Shown here: piece after piece, positions 34,570-45,560 of the stretch
How the letters are laid out: each line of letters starts with the position of its first letter
Position numbering within the stretch: the first letter of the stretch is position 1
Source of the DNA: Pseudogymnoascus destructans
Lineage: Eukaryota > Ascomycota > Leotiomycetes > Thelebolales > Thelebolaceae
DNA: 64,000 nt
Direction of reading: 5' to 3'
Assembly (NCBI RefSeq): GCF_001641265.1
Contig: NW_020167522.1
Coordinates: 992,001-1,056,000 of the forward strand
Notes under the pieces: generated by a model
Databases searched by the model: none
Told to the model about the DNA's origin: nothing
The model's input: the letters and a program-made list of their open reading frames with translations, nothing else
Made by a program: the position numbers and the translations under genes

Positions 34570-36111
34570 GATGGAGGTCGCGCGCAAAGCTGAGTGGAAA
34601 GCAGCTATGGCATGTGAAGTGGGAAAAAAACAGCTACATAGGGTGCTGGGATCAACGTATTTAAACCCGTCCAGGAGGAAACGTGCATGAGGGGGAAGGT
34701 TAGTTGCTATTCCAAAGAAGCTCTAGGTCCAGCAGGTGGATTAAGGGTGGGTACGACTGTTGACGCTGACAGCAGGTGCAGTGGTTCGGTCAGGGATGTG
34801 TTGCTTTTGGAGGTCTTGACGATCATATGCCGAGAACAGGAAGCATGTCTGAGAAGGGAGTCCAATCGGCGCGATACCATATGCGACCTATGCGACTCAG
34901 ACGCCCCTACAGTATTATGATTACTATATCTTAACAATGAGAATAATCAAGTAAACATCACCTCCATCGCCAGTGGATCTCGAAAGCCCCAAGGTGTCGC
35001 CGAAGGCTTGTCCTCCGCCAGGCACATCACACCCCTAGCGACTGCCACAGCCAACGGCAACGTTCCACCCCCCCCACCACACCCACTCACACGCCGTCAG
35101 CGAAGCCGTCACGGCCATGCCGAAAGAAAAAAAAAGATGTGGTGCATACGCTCCTGCTGCTTTTCATCCCATCCTGACGGGGTGACGGGGGCGGGGTTAA
35201 CTTACATGAGACTCCCCTTTTTTGTGAGAAGACCCCATGTCGTGGATCGCACGTGTGCGGATTGCTGGGCTTCAACGGCGGCGGCAAGTGTTGACTGGGC
35301 TATGAGTGATGCCGGGTGAATGCAAATACAGCATGGTAGTGGGGACGTCGTGGAGCTCGCCATGCTCACCGGAGTACCGCTGTGGTGCTACAGACAGCAC
35401 ACGTGGCAATATCGATACGCTCGCTCGACATAACGCCAGCACAAGGCTACAACTGGGTATGCAATGTGGCTAGAAGAAAAACCGTCTCTTTCTTCCCGGC
35501 GAGCAAATACCTCAAAGCCGCAGTTGAGCGGCTGATGCGCTGCGGTTGCCAAGAGCCAAGGGCGTCTTGACGTGCTGGCGGGTTGTGTCGCCGAAGATTG
35601 ATATGGGGAAGGGTGGAGATTCGTCGTCATGAACATAGCATTCGGTCCAGACGGGAACAACCGCGAGGGGCATACAAGACTTGTACAACCCTGGCGATGA
35701 TGGGGGTTGTCCAAATCTTGTATGCGCCTCATAATGTTGACGAGCACGGGCAAAGGCAAAACAGCTTCCCACAACAGCAGAAGCTTGTTCCATATAAAAC
35801 TACGGGGGGAGATCGAGCATGATATCAAAGTAGAATATATTGCATCTATATAGAGTCCCAATATCATATCCAAACAATACCATTTCTCATCCCTCATCTG
35901 CTCCCAGCCTTTGGCTTGGCTGCCGACATACAATTTCCAAATCGCTAGTATTAGATAACCCATTATTATATTTATTATATGGCAATATTTTGTGTCCAAA
36001 AAACGCCCCCCTTCCCCCGTAAGCACCCTCGGTGGATCCGAAAGTGCCCCTGCCACTGGTAATACATCAATGGTATATCCCAGCCCGCCCAACCCCCCCA
36101 AAAAAGAACGC
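34570..36111. other. 1.5-kb intergenic region, MFS permease to GT17 gene
   Basis: The first 400 bp are the permease promoter side. Scattered open frames have no domain-like features. Low-complexity runs occur (ccaccccccccc near 35065, aagaaaaaaaaag near 35123). No gene, RNA or repeat family recognised. Confidence 0.45.
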
Positions 36112-37404
36112 TTAGTCCTGGAAATTCCCATTCGGAGGGTCGCGGTTCACCACAAACGCGTATTTATCGCTATGCTCCTTCAAGAACTCGGGTATATCCT
36201 TATTATCCTCAACACGGTCAAAGAACGAGTTCTCGCGATCGAAGAAGTCCAGACCGTGGCGCACGCGATTGAGAATCTTCTCCGGATCGCGGAACTCGGG
36301 CTTGTTGAACTCAACATGCGAGAAGCTCGTCACCTTGTTCACCATGTCCGACAGCGACTTGAGACAGTAGCTGCAGTGCCACGCCGCGTTCTGCATGTGG
36401 TGCTGTTTGTAGGCGCCCATACGTAGCGTGTCTGCGGGCATGGTCAGGTCTTTGCCCTTCCAGAGCATGGCTTGTGGGTGGGTCCAGTCCTCGCCGCGCA
36501 GAAGCCACTGGAAGCTATAGTAGTACATTCTGCTGCGGAGGGTGACGGCGTCGGGGATGGCGCAGTTTCGTATGGCTGTCAGCGTGTCGGGGCGGGGGAT
36601 CTCGTCGACGTCGGCGATGATGATCACGTCGTCGGTTTCGACTTTCTTCTCGCCTTCGAGGAACGGGATGACTTGATCGACCATAGCGTTACGTGAGAAG
36701 GTCTCGCGTTCCCATGTCGTCTTAAATTTCATCCCTTCATCAGTAATTGTATGGCGGATCATTTTGTCGTGGTAAGGCGCGTATCTATCCCAGTTCGACT
36801 CGACATAAAGCGTCTTCGGTTTATCGGTGAATGTCTTTGCGGCCTCAACTATAATGAAATAGTCGACGTGGCTATACATCTGCCCCAAACGGATATCCAG
36901 CCATTCAAGCTCGCGGTTGATCAATACGAGATCGTAGATCTTTCGCTTCTTGTCGCGGTTTGCCCATGGCTCGAAGCGCCTGAACTCGCAGAATTGCTGG
37001 GCTTCAGCGATGGAGAGGTATTTGGTTTCGTCTTTTAATTCCGTCTTCGCAGGCGTAGCGGGCGCAACGGCATTGGTGTCTTTTGGCACAGCGCTCGTAG
37101 TCGATTCGGGCTTCGAATCTGCCACGACTGGTGGTGCTGGCGGTTTCAGTGGCATTGGTGGCCCTGGGGGCTTGAGAGGGTTTGGTGGCCCGGGTGGCCT
37201 TGGTGGTTCATGCGGCCTGTGGCCATGATGAGCATGATGAGGGTTATGTCCTGGGTGATCTCCCCCAGGTCCCCACGGTTTGTCGAACGCGGGATGCGAT
37301 CGAACAGCAGCGGTATTAGCGAGGAAGAGGAGGAATGCTGTAATGAACGCGCAGACTAATAGATAGCGAATCCGCGACTGGGTGAGCTCCATCCTCGACA
37401 CCAT
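36112..37404 (-). CDS. Glycosyltransferase family 17 protein (type II membrane)
   Basis: 430 aa, one exon. GT17 contains beta-1,4-mannosyl-glycoprotein beta-1,4-N-acetylglucosaminyltransferases; most ascomycete members have unknown acceptors. A short basic N-terminus precedes one membrane anchor (YLLVCAFITAFLLFLANTA, about residues 14-33), so it should face the Golgi lumen. The stem (about 40-95) is unusually rich in Pro, His and Gly. The catalytic part holds YDLVLINRELEWLDIRLGQM, VDYFIIVEAAKTFTDKPK, and IIIADVDEIPRPDTL (DVD, the expected metal/nucleotide-sugar site), then MYYYSFQWL and WHCSYCLKSL. Start chosen at 37404; a second ATG four codons later (MELTQ) is equally possible. Confidence 0.87.
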   Translation of the reverse strand: MVSRMELTQSRIRYLLVCAFITAFLLFLANTAAVRSHPAFDKPWGPGGDHPGHNPHHAHHGHRPHEPPRPPGPPNPLKPPGPPMPLKPPAPPVVADSKPESTTSAVPKDTNAVAPATPAKTELKDETKYLSIAEAQQFCEFRRFEPWANRDKKRKIYDLVLINRELEWLDIRLGQMYSHVDYFIIVEAAKTFTDKPKTLYVESNWDRYAPYHDKMIRHTITDEGMKFKTTWERETFSRNAMVDQVIPFLEGEKKVETDDVIIIADVDEIPRPDTLTAIRNCAIPDAVTLRSRMYYYSFQWLLRGEDWTHPQAMLWKGKDLTMPADTLRMGAYKQHHMQNAAWHCSYCLKSLSDMVNKVTSFSHVEFNKPEFRDPEKILNRVRHGLDFFDRENSFFDRVEDNKDIPEFLKEHSDKYAFVVNRDPPNGNFQD

Positions 37405-38015
37405 CGTGAGGGCAGGGATGTTCAAATCGCGTCGATCGCAGGGTATATTTGCCGTCGACCAGGCTGAAGCCGTCAAGTTACATCTAGGGCGTCAATTGTG
37501 CAGCTACAAGCTGGTAAAGAAGACAGATACCGCAAATGACTTATAACCATCCTTCATAACATTGCCTATTTATCCTAATCCAAGACATAAATTGAGTTAT
37601 CTCACGTGATGTGTCATTTCAGGAAGACACCAAGCGAAACAAAAAGTACACTATCGTCCGACCCTAGAGGCTGTACTAGACTAAAAGCAGTCAAGCGCTT
37701 CCTTGTACCTTTTTTACCCGACCACCACTGACTTGTGACCTCCGCCCAGCAAAACAGACCCGCGACTTGTTCTCAGGGGTCTTAAGTGAGAGAGATACTG
37801 ACGGAATACCTCCCACCTTTCTTTCAGACCTCTCCCAAACCCCAAACCCCGTCATCTCATCAGACAACAACCTTCCTTTCTACGGCCTCATCCCCCCCCC
37901 CCTCATCACCCGCCATCCCAGGGCAAGAGAATTGTGACAACGTAGCGCTCAAGGCACGCGCGCTACTCAGCTATCATCGCCCTCTCGCGCCCATCCCACC
38001 ACTCTCTTTCTCGCA
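37405..38015. promoter_or_regulatory. Divergent upstream region, GT17 gene / SLC35-like transporter
   Basis: 611 bp between divergent starts. The transporter side is C-rich (cccccccccctcatcacc at about 37890), typical of a fungal leader; a long frame from 37786 is out of frame with the conserved protein and is not coding. Confidence 0.5.
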
Positions 38016-39430
38016 ATGCTTCCTCCTGTCGAAAAAGATGCAGGCGTGTCATTATTATCGACGATCCCTTCAGCGGTCTATGTATTGTGGGTTTATCCTG
38101 CGCCAAGCAGTACAGCAGCTCGACAGAGGATCTAATACTGCGCGTTAGAAACTGGATCTTCTTCAGCACAATCGTCATTCTTTTCAACAAAAAAATCATC
38201 TCTGATTGGGGATTTCGTAAGTGACCCCCCCTTTTCCCCCGCGTTGATGCTCAAGCCTAACATTGTCTCAGCCTACCGTACGTCTCCATCCAATTCGAAA
38301 GCCAAGCCTACCCCGAATTACTGTTGGCCATGCGAGCTCTAGCTAACGCGCTGTAGCCGTCCTGTTAACATGTTGGCATCTAATATTTGCGACTGTCCTG
38401 ACGCAGATCCTTGCCCGGACCAGCACAATCCTCAATGGACGCAAGGCTGTTCGAATGACGGGCAAGGTCTACTTTCGCGCCATCGTTCCCATCGGCGTTC
38501 TATACTCGCTCAGCTTGGTCTGCAGTAACCTGACATACCTCTACTTGTCGGTCGCCTTCATCCAGATGCTAAAGGTATGGCTGCGCTGCCGCTCTTTCGA
38601 ACTACAAAAGGCCCAATCTAATATATGACAGGCTGCTGCACCTGCGAGTGTTCTGTTCGTTGGCTATGCTTTCGGAACTGACAAGTACGACCTCAAGGTC
38701 TTGATCAACATCTGCGCCATCGTTTTTGGAGTCGGCCTCGCTTCATATGGCGAAATCAACTTCTCTCTTATCGGCTTTATGTACCAGCTCGGTGGTCTCA
38801 TCTTCGAGTCGATACGCCTTATCATGGTGCAGAAGCTCTTGACCGGAAAGGCGGATGACCCGAACTCATACAAGATGGATCCATTGGTCAGTCTTTACTA
38901 CTATGCGCCAGTATGCGCCGTTATGAATGTGTTCGTAGCTCTCTTCGTCGAGATGCCCACATTCAAGATGGCAGACCTCGTCCAACTCGGCCCCTGGACT
39001 TTGATTGCCAACGCCAGCGCCGCCTTCCTACTGAACGTGGCATCAGTGTTTTTGGTATGTTCTCGTGCCTGGCAGGATCTCGGAAGTAATGTTCTAACAT
39101 GTACAGATTGGCAAAACATCATCTCTGGTTCTAACTCTATGCGGTGTTATCAAGAATGTCGGCATCGTCGTTCTCTCCGTGATTCTATGGGGAACCATAG
39201 TGTCTGGCCTCCAATGGCTCGGATATTCCATCGCAAGTGCTGGACTGGTGTACTACAGCCTTGGATACGAAGGCATCAAGAATGCTTGCTTGCAAGGACA
39301 GACGATGTGGGAATCACGAGGAATGAATTACAGAGGGAATAACCTCACAGCTATCGTTGCTGGTGGTGTCCTAACCACATTCCTCCTTTTCGCTTGGTGG
39401 GGCAGCGGGTCGGCGGCTCCACCTGTATAG
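38016..39430 (+). CDS. SLC35/TPT-type nucleotide-sugar or triose-phosphate transporter, with 6-nt microexon
   Basis: Ten-helix drug/metabolite-superfamily transporter of Golgi or ER. I build six exons: 38016-38086, 38149-38216, 38272-38277, 38357-38574, 38632-39054 and 39107-39430, giving 369 aa. The product reads AVYVLNWIFFSTIVILFNKK, then SDWGFPYPVLLTCWHLIFAT, LSLVCSNLTYLYLSVAFIQM, FESIRLIMVQKLL and GKTSSLVLTLCGVIKN, all typical of the family. The 6-nt exon (cctacc) has its own acceptor (branch ctaac, ctcag) and donor (gtacgt) and supplies Tyr-Pro in GFPYP. The first intron uses a weak GTGGGT donor. The first exon is the least certain part; the substrate is unknown. Confidence 0.8.
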
Positions 39431-40036
39431 CTACCGTGAGCAGGCACATAGGGAGTTCTTGGAGTATTCAAGCAGCATGATGATGGAGTACATAGGAATC
39501 TCATCAGGCTCCTCATGACGAGTAGAGCCAAATATGGGTAGAGGTTTTCATGAAGGCGTTACGCGGGTCGTCTTGGGTTTATCGTGTATAATCTTGGAAG
39601 TATATTAGTCGATAATTGGATGCCCAGATAGTTATGGACCTGACACGATGTTTCCAAGGTCCATAGTATATTTTGTACAGTAGTAAACTTCATTTAATGG
39701 AAGAGTGTCCAAGGGCTATAGAAAACAAGCCTCCAAATATATTGGAGATTTGGAGACACTGTTGTGTCTCCAAATCTCCAAAAATGTCACAAAAAAACGC
39801 ATTATAGCCTAATATATCCGGTTGCCGATCCCCACAAAACCATTCCGAGTGGATCCTCCGTCACGCAACCTCGGCTCACACCCCTCGGTATCATCTCCTC
39901 GTCTCAAATGTGAAGGAAACGGCATCGGCGGCATAAAACCACGACCTCTCCCGCCACAAACCACATCCACCTTCCACCACCGTCGTCCCAAAAATCCAAC
40001 CACCCATCCAACACCCCCCTTCCACAATCCCCAACC
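39431..40036. other. Intergenic region, SLC35-like transporter to PEX11
   Basis: 606 bp. Contains a perfect 18-bp hairpin at 39742-39781 in a patch of ctccaaat repeats. The last 150 bp are C/A-rich and probably the PEX11 leader. Confidence 0.5.
39742..39781. repeat. Perfect 18-bp inverted repeat with 4-nt loop
   Basis: Arms 39742-39759 (ttggagatttggagacac) and 39764-39781 are exact complements around TGTT. A third partial arm (ctccaaatatattggag, 39731-39747) overlaps it. Could be a transcript 3' hairpin or a remnant of a small foldback element. Confidence 0.85.
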
Positions 40037-40805
40037 ATGGCCGCCATCGACGCCGTCGTCTACCACCCCGCGCTCGCGCACTACCTCCGCTTCGTCGCCA
40101 CCACCGTCGGCCGCGACAAGCTCCTCCGCACCATCCAGTACTTCTCGCGCTTCTACGCGTGGTACCTGTACCGCACCAATGCCACCCCCGCCGCCATCAA
40201 GCCCTTCGAGGCTATGAAGAAGCAGTTCGGACTCACGCGCAAGGCCATGCGCCTCGGCAAGAACATCGAGCACTTCAAGAACGCCAAGGTTGCTGCGGAC
40301 CGCAAGGACCTCGACCCGGTGCTCAAGTATGCCGCGGTCGGACGCCAGCTCGGGTACGGTGCGTATCTGACGCTTGATGCGGCTGCGTTCCTGGATGCTG
40401 CTGGCATCAGGCCTACCCCGAATGCGAAGAACATTACTAGGAATTCGCAGAAGGCGTGGTTCGCTGGGCTGAGCTTCAGCGTTGTTAGCGGCTTGTATAC
40501 GCTGTGGGCGCTGAAGGATAGAGAGGCTAGGTTGGATAAGAAGGATGGCGAGAGCGTGGTTGAGGGCAAGAAGATCCAGCGGTGAGTTTACCTGTGCTCT
40601 CCCCGATTTTAAGATATTTTTGTACTGATTTTTGTGTGTTAGCGAACGTGCTGCGATCCAGCTACAGCTCCTCTCCGACTGCTGCGACTTGGTTATGCCG
40701 ACCTCGAGTCTGGGATGGACTGGATTCGATGACGGAATTATCGGTATTGCCGGGACCACCAGTTCGCTGATTGGTCTCTACGGCGCGTGGAAGAAGACGG
40801 CTTAG
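40037..40805 (+). CDS. PEX11: Peroxisomal membrane protein Pex11
   Basis: Elongates and divides peroxisomes by remodelling the membrane. Exons 40037-40581 and 40643-40805 give 235 aa; the intron has GTGAGT and TTAG borders. The conserved start MAAIDAVVYHPALAHYLRF, then RDKLLRTIQYFSRFYAWYL (amphipathic helix), MRLGKNIEHFKNAKVAA and a C-terminal GFDDGIIGIAGTTSSLIGLY membrane segment are those of fungal Pex11. Length matches the family (about 235 aa). Start at the first ATG, with ccaaccATGG context. Confidence 0.92.
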
Positions 40806-41160
40806 GCGGATGGAGAATGGAGAATGGAGAATGGAGATGGGTTGATTGTGCATAACGCGGTTGATAATTTGTAGAATATACGGTGTAGTGTTCCCTATTT
40901 ATTGCAAGAATGACCAAATCTATATCCCACCCAGCTCTCGAATTGGACCAGGTGCGTTGCGTTGTGCTTAATTTTGATACAACCTACAGCTTCTCCTACA
41001 TACTACAATCTAGAGGCCATACAATCCACTCATACATCGTTGACGGGCCATCGCTATAAAATCGACAGCACGGGGTATCGCAGCCACACAGGCAAAGCTC
41101 TCAGTCCCTTCCAGACGCTCATATCAAGCAACATTCCAAGCCAAACAGCTAGGTTTCCCC
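40806..41160. other. Convergent 3' intergenic region after PEX11
   Basis: 355 bp. A (ggagaat)n triplet of copies follows the PEX11 stop (40813-40835). Otherwise nothing recognised. Confidence 0.45.
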
Positions 41161-42092
41161 TCAGATAGTTCGGCTTCCACGCCAACTCGAATAATTTTCA
41201 GCCTCGGCCAAGGACATGCTTCCGAATTGCGGTCTCCAGAGCCTGCGTGGCGTTCGTTCTTTTTTCGCCGTTTCACTGGGTGCCACATCTGCGGTCTTCT
41301 CAGTGTTGGCATACTGGTTGTCAGAGCTGCCGCCTCGATATGTCGGAGCCTCCTCTGCCTCAACGACGCCTGTTTCTGCCGGTGCTTCCACCTCTCCCTC
41401 TTCTGTTTCTATTGGCTCTTGTTCTAGTGAAAACACCTCGGAATTATCAGGACCTTCTGCACTACTCCAAGTTTGGACCCAAGGGTTGGCGGTCATAACT
41501 CTCTGCTCAATGACGGCGATCATCTGTTTCGTCTCCGCTATCTTCTCTATGAGGCTAATATCACCCATCAGCACACATCGACCAACCCCGATAGTGCATC
41601 GAGACTCACATATTCATCGCCACAAGCCTAGCCCTACAATGCCCATCAAATCTCACTATACTCGCCAGCTCATTCTGCACCTCCTCCTCTATAACCACCG
41701 TCCACATCGACTTCTCCAGCCCCACCATCGCCTCCAAGATAGCAGCCAACGTGCTCCTGCCTTTGCTGTTCATCTCAATAATATTGGTGAGCAGGAGCTT
41801 CGTCTCCTCGACAGCCACTACCTTGCCGTACGCGTCTCCGTAGTGGAAAGCGCTGTTTTTGAGTAGAGCGAGCTCATAGGCTGTTTGCATGCACCAAGTT
41901 GCTCGTTCCTCGGGGCTGACGTTGCAGAGACGGAATGGACGTGGTACTGTGGGCGGATGTCTGTCAGTGATGGAGAGGTTGTGGGCTGTGGGTCAGCTTA
42001 CTGGCGAGTGGTGGCAAGGAAGCTAGATCGGCGCGCGGTGGAGCGTTGTATGGATGCGCATGATAAGAGTATGGGTCTGGGTCTTGCTCCAT
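41161..42092 (-). CDS. Hypothetical protein, helical core and acidic tail
   Basis: Not a family I recognise. Minus-strand exons 42092-42002, 41946-41610 and 41554-41161 keep phase and give 273 aa. The start MEQDPDPYSYHAHPYNAPPR leads to IPRPFRLCNVSPEERATWC across intron 1. A predicted all-helical region follows (YELALLKNSAFHYGDAYGKV, SKGRSTLAAILEAMVGLEKS, EEEVQNELASIVRFDGHCRA, LIEKIAETKQMIAVIEQRVM), about residues 50-165. The last 100 residues are Glu/Pro/Ser-rich and probably disordered. No signal peptide or membrane segment. Codon usage and clean splice sites argue that it is a real gene. Confidence 0.6.
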
Positions 42093-42573
42093 GGTTGGTT
42101 GTTTGTGAAGCCAGTGTTTGCTGATTGTCAGAGTGGCAGAGTGGTCTTTGGGTGTTGCTAGGTTTTTTCTAGTGATATGTATTGTTGTGATGTGTCGGGG
42201 ACATTTCATGGACTTCACATTTGGGTGAAATGTTTCTCGTGGCCGTCATAATGTTCGCATTGTTTTGTGCAGACGCCTGCTAAGAGATGAATTCCGGTTA
42301 CCAGAGACCACAGTGGTTGTCGAAGTGATGCAATGATCCCAAGCGCCCTTTGAGAATTCAAACTCAAAAACTATTTGATAAGAATCCAGAAATTTGCGTA
42401 TTTAAAATATACTTTCACGAGACTTCTGTGGTCGACGTTGAGTATTGGAGCTAAAATTTAGGAAATGCAGCATGGCACACATTTAAACATTAAGGAAGGA
42501 GCTCAGCAGAGTTCAAAAGTACACTCTGTCCTAACCAATGTGGTATAAAGACGCCCAAAGCAATAAAGTCTAT
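42093..42573. other. Intergenic region, hypothetical gene to methyltransferase
   Basis: 480 bp; promoter side of the hypothetical gene and 3' side of the methyltransferase. No repeat or RNA seen. Confidence 0.4.
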
Positions 42574-43544
42574 CTATTCCTTTATTCCAATAACCCATGT
42601 TACATATCCAAGGGGTTTAGTATGCTCATTACGGCCACTTCTTATGCTCCACCCATCCATGTCCCCGCCCGACGTCTTCAACAGCGAACACAGCTCGCCC
42701 GCTGTCCTCGTACGCAGCGACGATACGTAGCCATCAAACACAACCACAAAAGGTATAATTGGAATAATATAGGTAAAAAAGAGGTGGCCGGGTGATCTCC
42801 AGAAGTAGAACGGGGTAATGAGGAAGAAAAGAAGGCCCATTAGGGTTATCATTAAGAGTGATGATGGCGTTCTCTCGGAGAGCTCGAAGATACTAGGTTA
42901 TGTCAGCTAGTACAGCCTCATATCACTGGATGAATAAGTACCCAAAGCCATGAGAGTTCTCTAGTGTGTTCTTGAGTATGTCGCGGCCAAGACTATCATC
43001 GAAATGGTGGAATGCGAGGTTAAACATGCGGAAAACCTTCTTCCCGTCGCCCAATATCAAGTCAGCAGGCGCATTTGTAGCATCAACCGGTTTTGAAACA
43101 AATGTCAGGTTTTTGCTCTTGCTGCAAGCCCCTTTCCAGTCTGCAATGTGAGGATGTAGGTCGGTCATTACGAATTTTACAGACTCGTTGGTGTCGCCGT
43201 TGGCTGAGGGTGATTTTTTGGGGGCCAGCTTCTGGTTCAATTCTCGTTCAATGCAGGGAGTGGGACCACCAGCGCCTGCACAAAAATCGACATATGTATA
43301 TTCAGTAACTGATTTGTCAAGAGTATTGTAAAGAATGCTCGAGACAACTTGCGCCGGTGAGTGCCTTTGCATGATTGGCATTCGAAAATTCCAGGCAACT
43401 GTGAGGCATGACTGGACCTTCCGGAGGAAGTATTCAGGGAACCTGTTCTTCAATATTAGCAGTGAGAAATATGGCTGATAGGGTTTAGTACCATGGCTGG
43501 TCAGTTATTTCGTAGAACTGAATCCGAGGAGATATTATAATCAT
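42574..43544 (-). CDS. Putative class I methyltransferase with C-terminal membrane segments
   Basis: Minus-strand exons 43544-43492, 43442-42942 and 42892-42574 give 290 aa with consistent phase. The start MIIISPRIQFYEITDQPW joins to FPEYFLRKVQSCLTVAW. The SAM-binding loop is YVDFCAGAGGPTPCIE (about residues 68-83), and FVMTDLHPHIADW plus NLAFHHFDDSLGRDIL fit later strands of the fold. The tail ENSHGFGIFELSERTPSSLL leads into two hydrophobic stretches (LLMITLMGLLFFLITPFYFW and LFFTYIIPIIPFVVVFDGYV), then GWSIRSGR and VTWVIGIKE. I recall this arrangement from unnamed ascomycete proteins; substrate unknown. The hydrophobic part predicts membrane attachment. Confidence 0.75.
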
Positions 43545-45434
43545 ACTACCCAGCAATTAGGTAGGGTATTTGTGATCCGAAACAATGCAATTGAAGTCTG
43601 ACAATTATAATCCAGAGCATGGCAACTGAGGGGTGATTATGCCTAATTCAATAAATCATTCGCTTTTGAGATAAAATGAGACGGCGGGGTAGCCAGCCTT
43701 GTCTGTCGGTGTTGTGTCATTGTGAAACCCACAGCAGCTAAGCTTCCGGGAGCGCTTACCCAATTTGTGTCTTGATGTTGTACAGTCATAATCCGTTAGG
43801 TCGATAGCTCAGCTCCCGTAAATATTGAGATAGCGTAAATATTAAGATATCGAATTTCACGTGACATCTATATAAAATGAGGCTATTTACATAAACCAGC
43901 CATCCTAGGTTCCCTATGCCTTAGAATTGGCTACTATAAGCCCTAATTCTCTCTTAAACTTCTTAAAGGACCGCAAATACACTGCTGCCTCCTTCGTCCT
44001 ACTATTCCTAGATTTTATGAACTCAATCAGACATTATACAGCTTGATGTGCAGCTTGTAGGGTTAACACAGGCTGTAGATTAAGCTCTTCATCCTCGTCA
44101 TCATCTTAAGCCTTAGAATCTGGTATATATTGTGCAATGACCTGCTCTAGCGGTATATCCTCCCCTATAGGCTCCCTAATGCTCTCCTCTATCGTCTCTA
44201 TGTCCTCCTCCACTAGATTTGTAAGGATGCCTCCGTACCTAGATACTCGAAGAACCTGTCTCAGAACTGTTACGGTCACTACAAGCATGGAATCCGACTC
44301 GGTGGGGTTTCAAACCAGTAGAGGAGCATATAGCGAGTTACACTATAATGGGGGACGGTAAGTGTATAGGGTTCAGGGCCGATGCAGAACTGTTGCAGTG
44401 GAAGGTTCAGGGCTAGGGTTGGGATAACCGAGTCGGGCCCGTTTCGGGTACTTAAGGAAACAGACTCAACGGGGTTCCCCCTTCATCTTTTTTGTATCCT
44501 TCATAGTAGACCTATAGGATAGCATCCGTTTAGCCTCCGACTCGCACTCTCATATGCTATTACTGTGAGCTGGGTGCCCTGTGTCGTTACAAGATTTAAG
44601 AAGTTCAAGAGATCCATAGTATTGCGGATGTGGCCAACTTGTTATACTTGTTCATATTAGGAAGAGGGTGTATTAGAAGCTAAATTAGGCATTAGAGAAT
44701 TGTGCTTTTTCGAAAGCAGTTATAGATAGTTATGTTTGTAACATCGTCAGTCCATGATCAAATGAGCCATTAAATGGCAAGTTAGACGTTTAGACAGGGT
44801 CTTTATTCGCTTCATAACATTCAAGCATATAGACAGGATCTTTATTTGCTTTGTAACATTTAAGCATAGACAGGGACTTTATTTGCTTCGTAACGTTCAA
44901 GCATATAGTATTGTCGCTAGTAGTATGCTTTAAGGATGTTACGATGGTCATGGAGGTCATGATGCCAGTCCAAGTAAAGTAAGCTAGATTGAATCTAAAG
45001 AGAGAAGAAGAAGAAGAAAAGTAGGAAGGTGAGGCTAATCCTCATAATATACAGCTTGAGCACTTAGCGGTTCCTTGTAACCTTAAAGGCTACTATTTGC
45101 GCGCGGTGTATTTGGTGACCGGACCTTCGGGCTTTTGCGCAACGGGCAGGAAAACTTGACAGTAGACTACAGTATATAGAACAAATTGATTAAATTGAAT
45201 TACTACACTATCTACGGAGCCTACGTACTACTTATGTTATTCGAAGGGCCTACCCAAACGCGCTGAGTAACAGAAGGGTTTGGGCCTGAAACCCGATGTG
45301 TCGGAGTTCTGAGGCAATTGGCCCATGCCAAGCACCAATTGGGGAGCCCGACAATAACACTGGGAAAAGCGGCCATTCCAGGGCCAAAATGCCACCGTAT
45401 CCCATGGTGCACATCCTCTTTCCCCAACACTAAG
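43545..45434. other. AT-rich mobile-element debris
   Basis: No intact gene. A short acidic frame (44106-44288, minus; NLVEEDIETIEESIREPI) looks like a decayed fragment. An LTR-like block may run from TGTTACGGTCAC (44267) to about 44588 (CGTTACA), but its flanks (AGAAC and AGATT) do not match. A triplicated repeat lies at 44792-44907. A second TGTTACGATGG start is at 44938. DNA at 45205-45235 resembles 49520-49556 (ctatctac, ggcctacgtacta), so both stretches share an element. Confidence 0.5.
44792..44907 (+). repeat. Three degenerate tandem copies, about 39 bp each
   Basis: Unit tagacaggnctttattngctt followed by c/tgtaacattcaagcata, seen three times in a row with a few changes between copies. 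Confidence 0.75.
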
Positions 45435-45560
45435 TGTTGAACACAAATTTGGAGTTTGACGACTTAATTGAGTAAACTATGGGTGCGAAGCCCTATATAT
45501 ACATATAGCCAGTATACAAGCTACACTGTGCAGCGTACATCTAGGAACGTAGTTCCAACA
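45435..45560. mobile_element. Short solo LTR (family C), 126 bp
   Basis: Bounded by TGTTGAACAC and GTTCCAACA and flanked by the exact 5-bp duplication CTAAG (45430-45434 and 45561-45565). The ends are nearly inverted (TGTTG/CAACA). A TATA-like run (ctatatatacatatag) lies inside. It is inserted into another repeat whose LTR-A-like end is at 45698. Orientation unknown. Confidence 0.82.

Noticed and set aside
35388..36131. 247-aa minus-strand frame 3' of the GT17 gene
   Set aside because: No domain, mixed composition, covers the GT17 3' flank; no splice or start context supports it.
37786..38148. 120-aa plus-strand frame upstream of the SLC35-like gene
   Set aside because: Out of frame with the conserved transporter; the overlapping frame from 38016 gives the family-like N-terminus.
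44267..44588. Possible solo LTR (TGTTACGG ... CGTTACA)
   Set aside because: Flanks AGAAC and AGATT do not match, so the ends are not proven; kept only as debris.
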